Source of the DNA: Olsenella sp.
GTDB lineage: Bacteria > Actinomycetota > Coriobacteriia > Coriobacteriales > Atopobiaceae
NCBI GenBank assembly: GCA_015062715.1
Contig: SUUD01000151.1
Location: 1-5,362, forward strand
Direction: 5' to 3'
Length of the DNA stretch: 5,362 nt
Below the pieces are notes generated by a model. That model saw only the letters and a program-made list of their open reading frames with translations. It did no database searches and was not told the DNA's origin. Of the stretch, positions 1 to 4,800 are shown in pieces (within the stretch, counting starts at the first letter, position 1; each line of letters opens with the position of its first letter). Both the position numbers and the translations under genes were made by a program.

Positions 1-11
1 GGGTATCGGGT

Positions 12-49
12 TCCCACATTCATCCGCACATGTACGGATGAATGTGGGA
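12..49. repeat. Near-perfect 38-bp palindrome
   Basis: The arms 13-26 and 35-48 are perfectly complementary over 14 bases. The pairing extends outward by one T-A pair (12/49) and inward through a central ACATGT (28-33), with a single mismatch at 27/34. The whole is almost perfectly symmetric about 30/31. No T-run follows on either strand, so it is not a classical intrinsic terminator. It could be a protein operator, a repetitive extragenic palindrome, or the 3' hairpin of a gene lying to the left of the window. The sequence alone does not decide. Confidence 0.75.
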
Positions 50-88
50 GGTGTTCGGATAAAGTTGATAATCAAGGGTGCGGACTGT

Positions 89-110
89 GAGGTTTGAGAA
101 ACTTCGTTTT
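89..110 (+). terminator. Weak hairpin with short T-run upstream of the tRNA promoter
   Basis: The arms 89-95 and 99-105 pair over seven positions, one of them G-T, around a GAG loop. They are followed by G and four T. This could terminate a transcript entering from the left. The stem is weak and the T-run short, so this is a tentative call. Confidence 0.25.
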
Positions 111-114
111 GTGC

Positions 115-142
115 TTGCATGAGACGTGTCTTTGGCTATACT
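115..142 (+). promoter_or_regulatory. Promoter of the tRNA-Asn gene
   Basis: A -35-like TTGCAT (115-120) and a -10-like TATACT (137-142) are separated by 16 bases. Both are close to the housekeeping sigma-factor consensus. Initiation would fall near 149-150, about 13 bases before the mature tRNA 5' end, leaving a short leader for RNase P to remove. Confidence 0.7.
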
Positions 143-162
143 ACTTTCTTGCGCGGCTTCAT

Positions 163-237
163 TCCCCGGTGGCGCAGTGGTAGCGCGGTGGACTGTTAAT
201 CCATGTGTCGTAGGTTCGAATCCTACCCGGGGAGCCA
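163..237 (+). tRNA. tRNA-Asn (anticodon GTT), CCA encoded
   Basis: A full cloverleaf can be drawn. The acceptor stem is 163-169 with 227-233, seven perfect pairs. The D stem is GCGC 172-175 with 183-186. The anticodon stem is 188-192 with 200-204, with loop CTGTTAA at 193-199 and anticodon GTT at 195-197, which reads AAC and AAT. The T arm is GTAGG/CCTAC around the loop TTCGAAT (215-221). The discriminator is G234 and CCA is encoded at 235-237. The gene has its own promoter and terminator, so it is a single-gene unit. The 3' ends of tRNA genes are common integration sites, which matters because an atypical gene lies just downstream. Confidence 0.97.
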
Positions 238-247
238 GTCTTTTCGA

Positions 248-274
248 CGCCAGCCTTGCGGCTGGCGTTTTTTT
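248..274 (+). terminator. Rho-independent terminator of tRNA-Asn
   Basis: An eight-base perfect stem (248-255 with 260-267) closes a TTGC loop and runs directly into seven T (268-274). It lies 10 bases after the encoded CCA. On the opposite strand the hairpin is not followed by a T-run, so it should not efficiently stop the convergent methyltransferase transcript. Confidence 0.92.
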
Positions 275-334
275 GTTCAGCGTGCAGCATGAGTAGTACA
301 TCCAACACGTAGCCAGCATTGGGTATGAAGTGTC

Positions 335-1204
335 TCAGAGTGAGGTCAGGAACGAGTTGTCCGGAGAGGTGAAAACAACCATTCGCTTCGTGCCCTGGTA
401 TGTTCCCTCGCAATAGTCAATCCCCGCTGCGTCCAACGTCTCCCTCATGAGCTGTGCCGTGTGCTGCTCGCCAACACGATTGTAGTCGTCAAGCATCACG
501 ACGAACGAGTCCGCAAGAATGGCTGGCATCATCTTGAGCACATCGATGCGGGCAAGCTCATTCATATCGCCACCAAATGGCGCGTCAATCGAGATAAGAT
601 CGTATTGCTTGTTGCCAATTGCCTCGTGAAAACCGTCGTAAACCCTGATGGGGGCCGTGCAGCCCTCACGCTCTTCCATCGCCAGGTCAAGCTTGATGAT
701 GTTGGTCGAATCGCTGATACCCTGCTCGGTACTATAGAACCGAATCCAGTTCTCATCATGTTCAACAACATCATGAGCAACCCCTTCGTGTGAAAGGGCG
801 TACCGGGAGATCATATTGGTTGTTTGCCCAAGACCAAGATCAAGGATGCGTTTGGGATTCATTTCATTGAGAGCATGGAATAGCACGTAGAGGTACTGAT
901 ATCCGACTGCCCACCTGCCCGGGCTGAATGAGGCACCCTCGAGCCAGGTGCATCCGTTCGTGGCGCTGCGAAGCGACTCCGCAAAGATGATTTCACGGGT
1001 ATCGTTTGAGAGCCGCGAGATACCGCTCCCAGTTGACCTGAAGCCACTTCTCGTTTCTGACTGGAGCTCTGTCAGCAGTAACTCAATTCTGTTGACGATT
1101 TCCAGTAAGGTGTCGAGCCTGCTAATTATCTCGCCTTTCGCCTTACCAAATGTGCTTGTTCGCAGTGGGATGACCTTACGGACCAGTTCCTTGACATCCG
1201 ACAT
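335..1204 (-). CDS. SAM-dependent class I methyltransferase-like protein with N-terminal coiled coil
   Basis: The product has 289 residues. Residues about 25-57 have a heptad-like hydrophobic pattern that predicts a short coiled coil. The rest resembles a Rossmann-fold methyltransferase: glycine-rich motif I ILDLGLGQT (119-127), an acidic residue ending the second strand (VEHD, E148), an acidic strand-4 motif SIDAPFGG (205-212), and VVMLDDYNR (235-243). The lead-in SPGRWAVGYQYLYVLF (94-109) recalls uncharacterised methyltransferase-like proteins found in surface-polysaccharide clusters, but the substrate is unknown. There is no signal peptide or membrane segment. The ATG start is supported by AAGGA (complement of 1213-1217) eight bases upstream. 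Base composition is about half GC, far below the pyr genes, and the gene sits convergent to a tRNA, which suggests transfer. No cell-envelope genes are in view to support a glycan role. The methyltransferase fold is fairly sure; the activity is not. Confidence 0.75.
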   Translation of the reverse strand: MSDVKELVRKVIPLRTSTFGKAKGEIISRLDTLLEIVNRIELLLTELQSETRSGFRSTGSGISRLSNDTREIIFAESLRSATNGCTWLEGASFSPGRWAVGYQYLYVLFHALNEMNPKRILDLGLGQTTNMISRYALSHEGVAHDVVEHDENWIRFYSTEQGISDSTNIIKLDLAMEEREGCTAPIRVYDGFHEAIGNKQYDLISIDAPFGGDMNELARIDVLKMMPAILADSFVVMLDDYNRVGEQHTAQLMRETLDAAGIDYCEGTYQGTKRMVVFTSPDNSFLTSL

Positions 1205-1270
1205 TTAAAGCATCCTTCATCGATTGGGGATTAGCAAAACCCGATCTGCTCCCTGTTCCTGTGGAATGCC

Positions 1271-1283
1271 ATTTTAGTGTATA
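1271..1283 (-). promoter_or_regulatory. Possible -10 region for the methyltransferase gene
   Basis: Read on the minus strand, overlapping AT-rich -10-like boxes (TATACA at 1283-1278 and TAAAAT at 1276-1271) lie 67-79 bases upstream of the start codon in otherwise GC-richer DNA. I see no convincing -35 element at the right spacing, so this is only a candidate. Confidence 0.25.
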
Positions 1284-1359
1284 CCATAACGACATCGCCA
1301 CATAGACCGCTCACACCGAAGCGACTGGCGCGCTTTAAGCCCATAAGCGACTGGGGGCT

Positions 1360-1365
1360 TATAAT
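1360..1365 (+). promoter_or_regulatory. Perfect TATAAT -10 box (distal promoter candidate)
   Basis: An exact consensus TATAAT is present, pointing toward pyrR, with no good -35 hexamer 16-18 bases upstream. A direct repeat AAGCGACTGG (1319-1328 and 1345-1354) overlaps the -35 region and could bind an activator. Initiation would fall near 1372, at the start of a perfect palindrome. It could be a distal promoter of the pyr operon, about 340 bases ahead of pyrR. Confidence 0.4.
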
Positions 1366-1371
1366 GTCAGC

Positions 1372-1385
1372 TCCGATGCATCGGA
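1372..1385. promoter_or_regulatory. 14-bp perfect palindrome, operator-like
   Basis: TCCGATGCATCGGA is exactly self-complementary and begins about seven bases after the TATAAT box, overlapping the predicted transcription start. This is where a dimeric repressor would block initiation. It has no loop and is followed by CTCTTTT, so a weak RNA role is possible but less likely. I do not recognise the binding protein. Confidence 0.4.
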
Positions 1386-1529
1386 CTCTTTTGGGTTCAT
1401 AGACAATGACAGATGAGCCTCGTCCATACGTTATGCCCCTGAATAGCCAAAGAAGAGGTTGTGCGGGAGCTACCGGTATTCCTCCATAGACAATTATGCT
1501 CGACTTCTCGTTTTGTCAGCAGCTACAGC

Positions 1530-1568
1530 CATTCCGCCCGTGGGCCTTTCGTGCAGGGCGGGGGAATG
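1530..1568. repeat. Interrupted inverted repeat over the pyr promoter -35 region
   Basis: CATTCC (1530-1535) pairs with GGAATG (1563-1568), and GCCC (1536-1539) pairs with GGGC (1556-1559), leaving a GGG bulge. It covers the expected -35 region and ends just before the TATAGT box. It may be an operator, or chance pairing in GC-rich DNA. Confidence 0.35.
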
Positions 1569-1571
1569 CGC

Positions 1572-1577
1572 TATAGT
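1572..1577 (+). promoter_or_regulatory. Proximal pyr promoter -10 box (TATAGT)
   Basis: TATAGT matches the -10 consensus in five of six positions. Initiation would fall about at 1583-1585, right at the first base of the PyrR-binding hairpin, which is where an attenuator leader would begin. The -35 is poor: TTCGTG (1548-1553) at 18-base spacing is the best I see. Position relative to the leader is the main support. Confidence 0.45.
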
Positions 1578-1584
1578 CAAGGGG

Positions 1585-1617
1585 ACCTTTAAGCACGGTA
1601 CGAGATGCCGGCAAGGT
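1585..1617 (+). promoter_or_regulatory. PyrR-binding RNA hairpin (anti-antiterminator)
   Basis: ACCTT (1585-1589) pairs with AAGGT (1613-1617). Above an asymmetric left-hand bulge containing TAAGCA, CGGTA (1596-1600) pairs with TGCCG (1606-1610) around the loop CGAGA. This matches the known PyrR-binding design of Bacillus pyr leaders: a CCUUUAA left arm, a purine-rich GAGA loop and an AAGG right arm. The loop differs from the Bacillus CCAGAGAGG core. Uridine-nucleotide-bound PyrR would stabilise it and so allow the downstream terminator to form. Confidence 0.75.
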
Positions 1618-1670
1618 GCCAAAACAGAGCAGCTTCGTAGCAGAGGCACAATTCCGGATGTCCCGTACCG
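1596..1670 (+). promoter_or_regulatory. Antiterminator of the pyr attenuator
   Basis: Three aligned helices form a long alternative stem. CGGTACG (1596-1602) pairs with CGTACCG (1664-1670), CCGG (1608-1611) pairs with CCGG (1654-1657), and GTGCC (1616-1620) pairs with GGCAC (1645-1649). AA 1613-1614 can also pair with TT 1652-1653. The left side overlaps the PyrR-binding hairpin and the right side overlaps the 5' arm of the terminator, so the three structures exclude one another as in a true attenuator. Without PyrR and UMP this form should prevail and transcription should continue into pyrR. Confidence 0.7.
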
Positions 1671-1696
1671 CGCCAAGCGGACGGGCATTTTTCTTT
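1662..1696 (+). terminator. Intrinsic terminator of the pyr attenuator
   Basis: CCCGT (1662-1666) and CCGC (1668-1671) pair with ACGGG (1681-1685) and GCGG (1677-1680), with A1667 bulged and a GCCAA loop. The stem is followed by CA and TTTTTCTTT (1688-1696). It ends just before the pyrR ribosome binding site, so it acts ahead of the first gene of the operon. Confidence 0.82.
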
Positions 1697-1710
1697 AGGG
1701 AAGGAGTTAC

Positions 1711-2277
1711 ATGGAGCAGCTCAAGCCCAAGGCGACCATCATGGACGGGCAGGCCATGTCGCGTGCCATCACGCGCATCGCCCACGAGATCCTCGAGCAC
1801 AACGAGGGCTCTGACAACGTGGCCATCGTCGGCGTCGTGCGCAGGGGCGTGACCCTCGCCGACCGCATCGCCGACGAGATTGAGAAGATCGAGGGGGCCC
1901 GCCCCAAGATCGGCAAGCTCGACATCAGCTTCTATCGTGACGACATCTCGCGGGCCATCTCCCCGGTGCTTCATGCCACCGAGATCCTGTTCCCCATCGA
2001 CGGCATCGACATCGTGCTCGTCGACGACGTCCTCTACACCGGGCGCACGGTCCGCTCTGCGCTCGACGCGCTCATGGACCTCGGTCGCCCCAAGACGGTC
2101 CAGCTGGCCGTCATGGTCGACCGCGGCCACCGGGAGCTTCCCATCCGCGCCGACTACGTGGGCAAGAACGTGCCCTCCTCGCGCGACGAGGACGTCCGCG
2201 TCAACGTAGAGCCCCTCGACGACCATGATGGCGTCGAGATCTGGGGCATCGACAAGAATGCAGGAGGTACCGAGTAA
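1711..2277 (+). CDS. pyrR: PyrR: pyr operon attenuation regulator / uracil phosphoribosyltransferase
   Basis: The product has 188 residues, a normal PyrR length. PyrR binds pyr leader RNA when loaded with UMP or UTP and promotes termination; many members also convert uracil and PRPP to UMP. The PRPP-binding signature VLVDDVLYTGRT lies at 102-113. The family segments SFYRDD (73-78) and DRGHRELPIRADYVGKN (137-153) are also clear; the latter is a typical PyrR C-terminal signature. The ATG at 1711 follows AAGGAG (1701-1706), spaced rather tightly at four bases. It is the first gene of the operon and lies directly behind its own predicted RNA target, which implies autoregulation by pyrimidine level. 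Its TAA overlaps the pyrB ATG by one base. In mycobacteria PyrR acts on translation; here the leader looks like transcriptional attenuation. Confidence 0.96.
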   Translation: MEQLKPKATIMDGQAMSRAITRIAHEILEHNEGSDNVAIVGVVRRGVTLADRIADEIEKIEGARPKIGKLDISFYRDDISRAISPVLHATEILFPIDGIDIVLVDDVLYTGRTVRSALDALMDLGRPKTVQLAVMVDRGHRELPIRADYVGKNVPSSRDEDVRVNVEPLDDHDGVEIWGIDKNAGGTE

Positions 2278-3200
2278 TGCTTTCCGTCAAGCACCTCATC
2301 GACACCACGTCGCTCACCGCCGACGACATCACGCAGATCCTCGACACCGCCAAGTCGTTTGACCCCATCGTCAACGCCCGCACCATCAAGAAGGTCCCGG
2401 CGCTGCGTGGCCGCACCATCGTCAACCTCTTCCTCGAGCCCTCCACGCGCACCCTCAAGAGCTTCGAGCTCGCCGAGAAGCGCCTCTCCGCCGACTCCAT
2501 CTCCATGGGCGGCTCCACCTCGTCGGTGGTCAAGGGCGAGAGCCTTGCCGACACCATCCAGACCATCGACGCCATGAACGTCGACATGTTCGTCGTCCGC
2601 GCCAGGCTGGCCGGCACCCCGCAGGTGATCACCCAGAACACCGACGCCATCGTCATCAACGGCGGTGACGGCAAGCACCAGCATCCCACCCAGGCCATGC
2701 TCGACCTCTACACCATCCGCGAGCACTTCGGCCACCTCGACGGCCTCAAGGTCGCCATCGTGGGCGACCTGGCCCACAGCCGCGTGTGCGGCTCGCTGGC
2801 GCCGGCCCTCAAGACCATGGGCGCCGACGTCACGCTGGTGGCGCCGCCGACGTTCCAGGTGGGCGACCCCTCCTGGTTCGGCTGCAACCAGACCAACCAC
2901 CTCGACGACGTCATCGAGGACATGGACGTGGTCTACATGCTGCGCGTCCAGCTCGAGCGCATGGAGGGCGCTGCCATTCCGAGCCGCCGCGAGTACAACC
3001 GCCTCTACGGCCTGTCCCTGGAGCGCGAGGCGCGCATGAAGCCCAACGCGATCATCTGCCACCCGGGCCCCATGAACCGCGGCATGGAGATTGACGCCGA
3101 GGTCGCCGACTGCGCACGTTCGAGGATCCTGAACCAGGTCAACGCGGGCGTGCTCACCCGCATGGCCGAGATGTACCTGCTGCTGGGAGGAGAAGAGTAA
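2277..3200 (+). CDS. pyrB: Aspartate carbamoyltransferase catalytic subunit
   Basis: This 307-residue cytoplasmic enzyme condenses carbamoyl phosphate with aspartate to N-carbamoyl-aspartate, the committed step of UMP synthesis. The carbamoyl-phosphate loop EPSTRT is at 54-59, the active-site lysine of the 80s loop is in VVKGES (K86), and HPTQAMLDLYTI is at 136-147. Further ligand arginines are likely R108, R169 (AHSR) and R223 (LRVQ). HPGPMNRGMEI (262-272) is the Bacillus-type C-terminal loop. Length fits a stand-alone catalytic subunit, and no regulatory pyrI follows. The residue after STRT is Leu (STRTLKSFE), where E. coli and Bacillus enzymes have Arg. Translation probably couples to pyrR through TAATG, helped by a strong AGGAGGT (2262-2268) inside pyrR. 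Control is presumably by the upstream attenuator. Confidence 0.97.
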   Translation: MLSVKHLIDTTSLTADDITQILDTAKSFDPIVNARTIKKVPALRGRTIVNLFLEPSTRTLKSFELAEKRLSADSISMGGSTSSVVKGESLADTIQTIDAMNVDMFVVRARLAGTPQVITQNTDAIVINGGDGKHQHPTQAMLDLYTIREHFGHLDGLKVAIVGDLAHSRVCGSLAPALKTMGADVTLVAPPTFQVGDPSWFGCNQTNHLDDVIEDMDVVYMLRVQLERMEGAAIPSRREYNRLYGLSLEREARMKPNAIICHPGPMNRGMEIDAEVADCARSRILNQVNAGVLTRMAEMYLLLGGEE

Positions 3201-4492
3201 TGGCGTATCTGATCAAGGGAGCCCACGTCGTCGACCCGCAGGTGGGCCTGGACGACGTCCGTGACGTCCTCGTCGAGGACAAGGTCATCTCGCAGGTCGC
3301 GGAGTTCATCGAGGCCACCGAGGGTGTCGAGGTCATCGACGGTGCCGGCAAGTACCTCGTCCCCGGCCTTGTCGACATGCATGTCCACTTCCGTGACCCC
3401 GGCTTCGAGTACAAGGAGACCATCGCCACCGGCTCGCGCGCCGCGGCCCACGGCGGCTTCACCGACGTGGCCACCATGCCCAACACCGACCCGGTCACCG
3501 ACACCGGCGCCGAGATCCGCTACCAGATCGACACGGCGCGCCGCGCCGGCCTGGTGCACGTGCGTCCCATGGGCGCCCTCACCCGTGGCGAGCAGGGCGA
3601 GAGCCTGGCCGAGATTGGCGACATGGTCATGGAGGGCGCGAGCGCCTTCTCCGACGACGGGCACGGCGTGCAGAGCGCCGGCATGATGAAGACCTGCATG
3701 GCCTACGTGAGCCAGTTCGACCGTGTCGTCTGCGCCCACTGCGAGGTCGAGAGCCTCTCCAAGAACGGCGTGATCAACTCCGGTCGCGCCGCCACGCGCC
3801 TGGGCATGTTTGGCTGGCCCCCGCTTGCCGAGGAGATGGAGATCTGGCGTGACATCGAGCTGTGCCGCTCCACCGGCTGCGCGCTGCACATCTGCCACAT
3901 CTCCACGGCCAAGGGCCTCGAGATGGTCAAGGCGGCCAAGGCAGAGGGCCTGCCCGTCACCTGCGAGGTCACCCCGCATCACCTGTTCCTGTGCGACGAG
4001 GACATCGACGAGACCTACAACACCAACCTCAAGATGAACCCGCCGCTGCGCAAGGCGTCGGACGCCGAGGCGCTGCGTGCCGGCATCCTAGACGGCTCGA
4101 TCGACTGCGTCGTCACCGACCACGCCCCGCATGCCAAGCACGAGAAGGACTGCGAGTGGGAGATCGCCTTCTTCGGCACCATCGGCCTCGAAACCTCCCT
4201 GCCCCTCATGCTCACGAACCTGGTCCTGCCGGGCAAGATGACCTGGTCGCGCCTGGTCGAGGTCATGGCCGTGAACCCGCGCAACCTCCTGCGCTGCGCG
4301 CCGGTCAAGGTCGAGGCAGGCTCGCAGGCCGACCTCACCCTCATCGACCCCGCCAAGGAGATCGACGTCACCGAGGGCTACTTCGTGGGCAAGTCGAAGA
4401 ACTCTGCCTTCCTGGGCTGCCACCTGACGGGCTGCGCCACCGACGTCCTCATGGCCGGCAAGCGCACGCTCGCAAACTGCGAGGTTCAGTAG
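3200..4492 (+). CDS. pyrC: Dihydroorotase (class I, amidohydrolase superfamily)
   Basis: The 430-residue cytoplasmic zinc enzyme reversibly cyclises N-carbamoyl-aspartate to dihydroorotate, step 3 of UMP synthesis. The HxH metal motif with substrate arginine is at 61-65 (HVHFR), in the family signature that continues to PNTDP (94-98). Other expected ligands are D152 in the SDDG motif (the bridging Asp of class I enzymes), H180 (AHCE), H233 (CHIST) and D307 in TDHAPH, the likely catalytic aspartate. CEVTPHHLF (255-263) is also typical. The length fits class I rather than the shorter, about 350-residue E. coli type. The start overlaps the pyrB stop (TAATG), with GGAGGAG (3186-3192) seven bases upstream. 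In some bacteria class I dihydroorotase forms a complex with aspartate carbamoyltransferase, and the tight gene pairing is compatible with that. All key residues are present. Confidence 0.97.
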   Translation: MAYLIKGAHVVDPQVGLDDVRDVLVEDKVISQVAEFIEATEGVEVIDGAGKYLVPGLVDMHVHFRDPGFEYKETIATGSRAAAHGGFTDVATMPNTDPVTDTGAEIRYQIDTARRAGLVHVRPMGALTRGEQGESLAEIGDMVMEGASAFSDDGHGVQSAGMMKTCMAYVSQFDRVVCAHCEVESLSKNGVINSGRAATRLGMFGWPPLAEEMEIWRDIELCRSTGCALHICHISTAKGLEMVKAAKAEGLPVTCEVTPHHLFLCDEDIDETYNTNLKMNPPLRKASDAEALRAGILDGSIDCVVTDHAPHAKHEKDCEWEIAFFGTIGLETSLPLMLTNLVLPGKMTWSRLVEVMAVNPRNLLRCAPVKVEAGSQADLTLIDPAKEIDVTEGYFVGKSKNSAFLGCHLTGCATDVLMAGKRTLANCEVQ

Positions 4493-4502
4493 GTTTGACC
4501 TG

Positions 4503-4581
4503 GGGCGGACGGCCTTGCCTCGGCTCCTCTCGGGGCGGAGAACGCCCCGAGAAAAGTCGCCTGCGGCAAGGCCGTCCGCCC
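4503..4581. repeat. Large nested hairpin downstream of pyrC
   Basis: The outer arms 4503-4519 and 4565-4581 are perfectly complementary over 17 bases. Inside, TCTCGGGGCG (4528-4537) pairs perfectly with CGCCCCGAGA (4543-4552) around GAGAA. A T-run is missing on both strands, so this is not a standard terminator. It could protect the pyrRBC mRNA 3' end, or be a repetitive extragenic element. Confidence 0.8.
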
Positions 4582-4599
4582 ACATGATTCCTCGTCCTT

Positions 4600-4662
4600 T
4601 AGGCGTTCCCGACGTGCGCTTGGCGGCAAACGGGACGTCGGGAATCGCACTAGCTTTTTCTT
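4600..4662 (+). terminator. Probable rho-independent terminator of pyrRBC
   Basis: TTCCCGACGT (4606-4615) pairs perfectly with ACGTCGGGAA (4635-4644). The stem extends downward through GCG/CGC (4603-4605 with 4646-4648) and TAG/CTA (4600-4602 with 4650-4652), with single-base bulges at 4645 and 4649. Two bases later comes TTTTTCTT (4655-4662). The 19-base loop is larger than usual. If active it ends pyrRBC before pyrK, fully or in part. Confidence 0.6.
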
Positions 4663-4698
4663 GATTTGTTTTGCTGCATGGCAGCGTTGGCGTTAGTG

Positions 4699-4783
4699 TC
4701 CTGGCCCGTACGTGGCTTGAGCGACTTCCGCAGCCGCGTCCCTTGCGGCGAGGATAGGAGCGATGGGCACATACGGGCCAGGA
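4699..4783. repeat. Long-range inverted repeat in the pyrK leader
   Basis: TCCTGGCCCGTA (4699-4710) is the exact reverse complement of 4772-4783. After one mismatch, GTG (4712-4714) pairs with CAC (4768-4770). The enclosed bases contain a further small hairpin, GCCGC/GCGGC (4733-4737 with 4745-4749). The outer stem closes 17 bases before the pyrK ATG. It looks like a structured 5' leader; I do not recognise it as a known riboswitch. Confidence 0.65.
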
Positions 4784-4800
4784 TCAGAGAGCGAGGCCTT

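Larger units (their letters stand above)
1205..1583. other. Non-coding region between methyltransferase gene and pyr leader
   Basis: About 380 bases carry no gene I can support. Reading frames here are short, lack ribosome binding sites and resemble no family. The region contains the divergent control signals: a candidate -10 for the methyltransferase gene, a 10-base direct repeat AAGCGACTGG (1319-1328 and 1345-1354), a TATAAT box, a 14-bp palindrome, an interrupted inverted repeat (1530-1568) and the proximal pyr promoter candidate. Its composition lies between the methyltransferase gene and the pyr genes, so it may include the right-hand edge of transferred DNA. Confidence 0.6.
4493..4800. 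other. Structured 308-base gap between pyrC and pyrK
   Basis: No gene is supported here; minus-strand frames running through it are antisense to pyrC or pyrK and have no recognisable family. Instead the gap holds successive inverted repeats: a nested double hairpin (4503-4581), a hairpin with T-run (4600-4662), a small GCTGC/GCAGC hairpin (4673-4685) and a long-range repeat (4699-4783). This is unusual next to the one-base overlaps of the preceding genes and suggests separate regulation of pyrK. Confidence 0.7.

Noticed and set aside
159..413. Minus-strand reading frame ending in a peptide that includes RIRTYDTWINSPPRYHC
   Set aside because: That part is the translated complement of the tRNA-Asn gene, a well-known source of spurious proteins. 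The rest overlaps the terminator and the methyltransferase tail.
1406..1489. Possible 27-codon peptide starting MTDEPRPYV downstream of the TATAAT box
   Set aside because: No ribosome binding site precedes the ATG and the product resembles nothing known. It is too short to call without conservation.
1459..1698. 79-codon plus-strand frame across the pyr leader
   Set aside because: It runs through the promoter, attenuator and terminator and has no family resemblance. The RNA structures explain the sequence better.
210..1710. Duplicate of the tRNA-Asn 3' end that would mark an attachment site
   Set aside because: I looked for a second copy of the T-arm and acceptor sequence between the tRNA and pyrR and found none.
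2154..4587. Long open frames opposite or out of frame with pyrB and pyrC
   Set aside because: They are shadow frames expected in GC-rich coding DNA. The pyr frames have full family motifs and good ribosome binding sites, and the shadows have none.
4777..4798. CAGAGAG flanked by GGCC, resembling the PyrR-binding loop, just before pyrK
   Set aside because: The seven-base core matches, but its immediate flanks (GGAT and CGAGG) do not pair and there is no CCTTTAA arm, so a second PyrR site is not supported.
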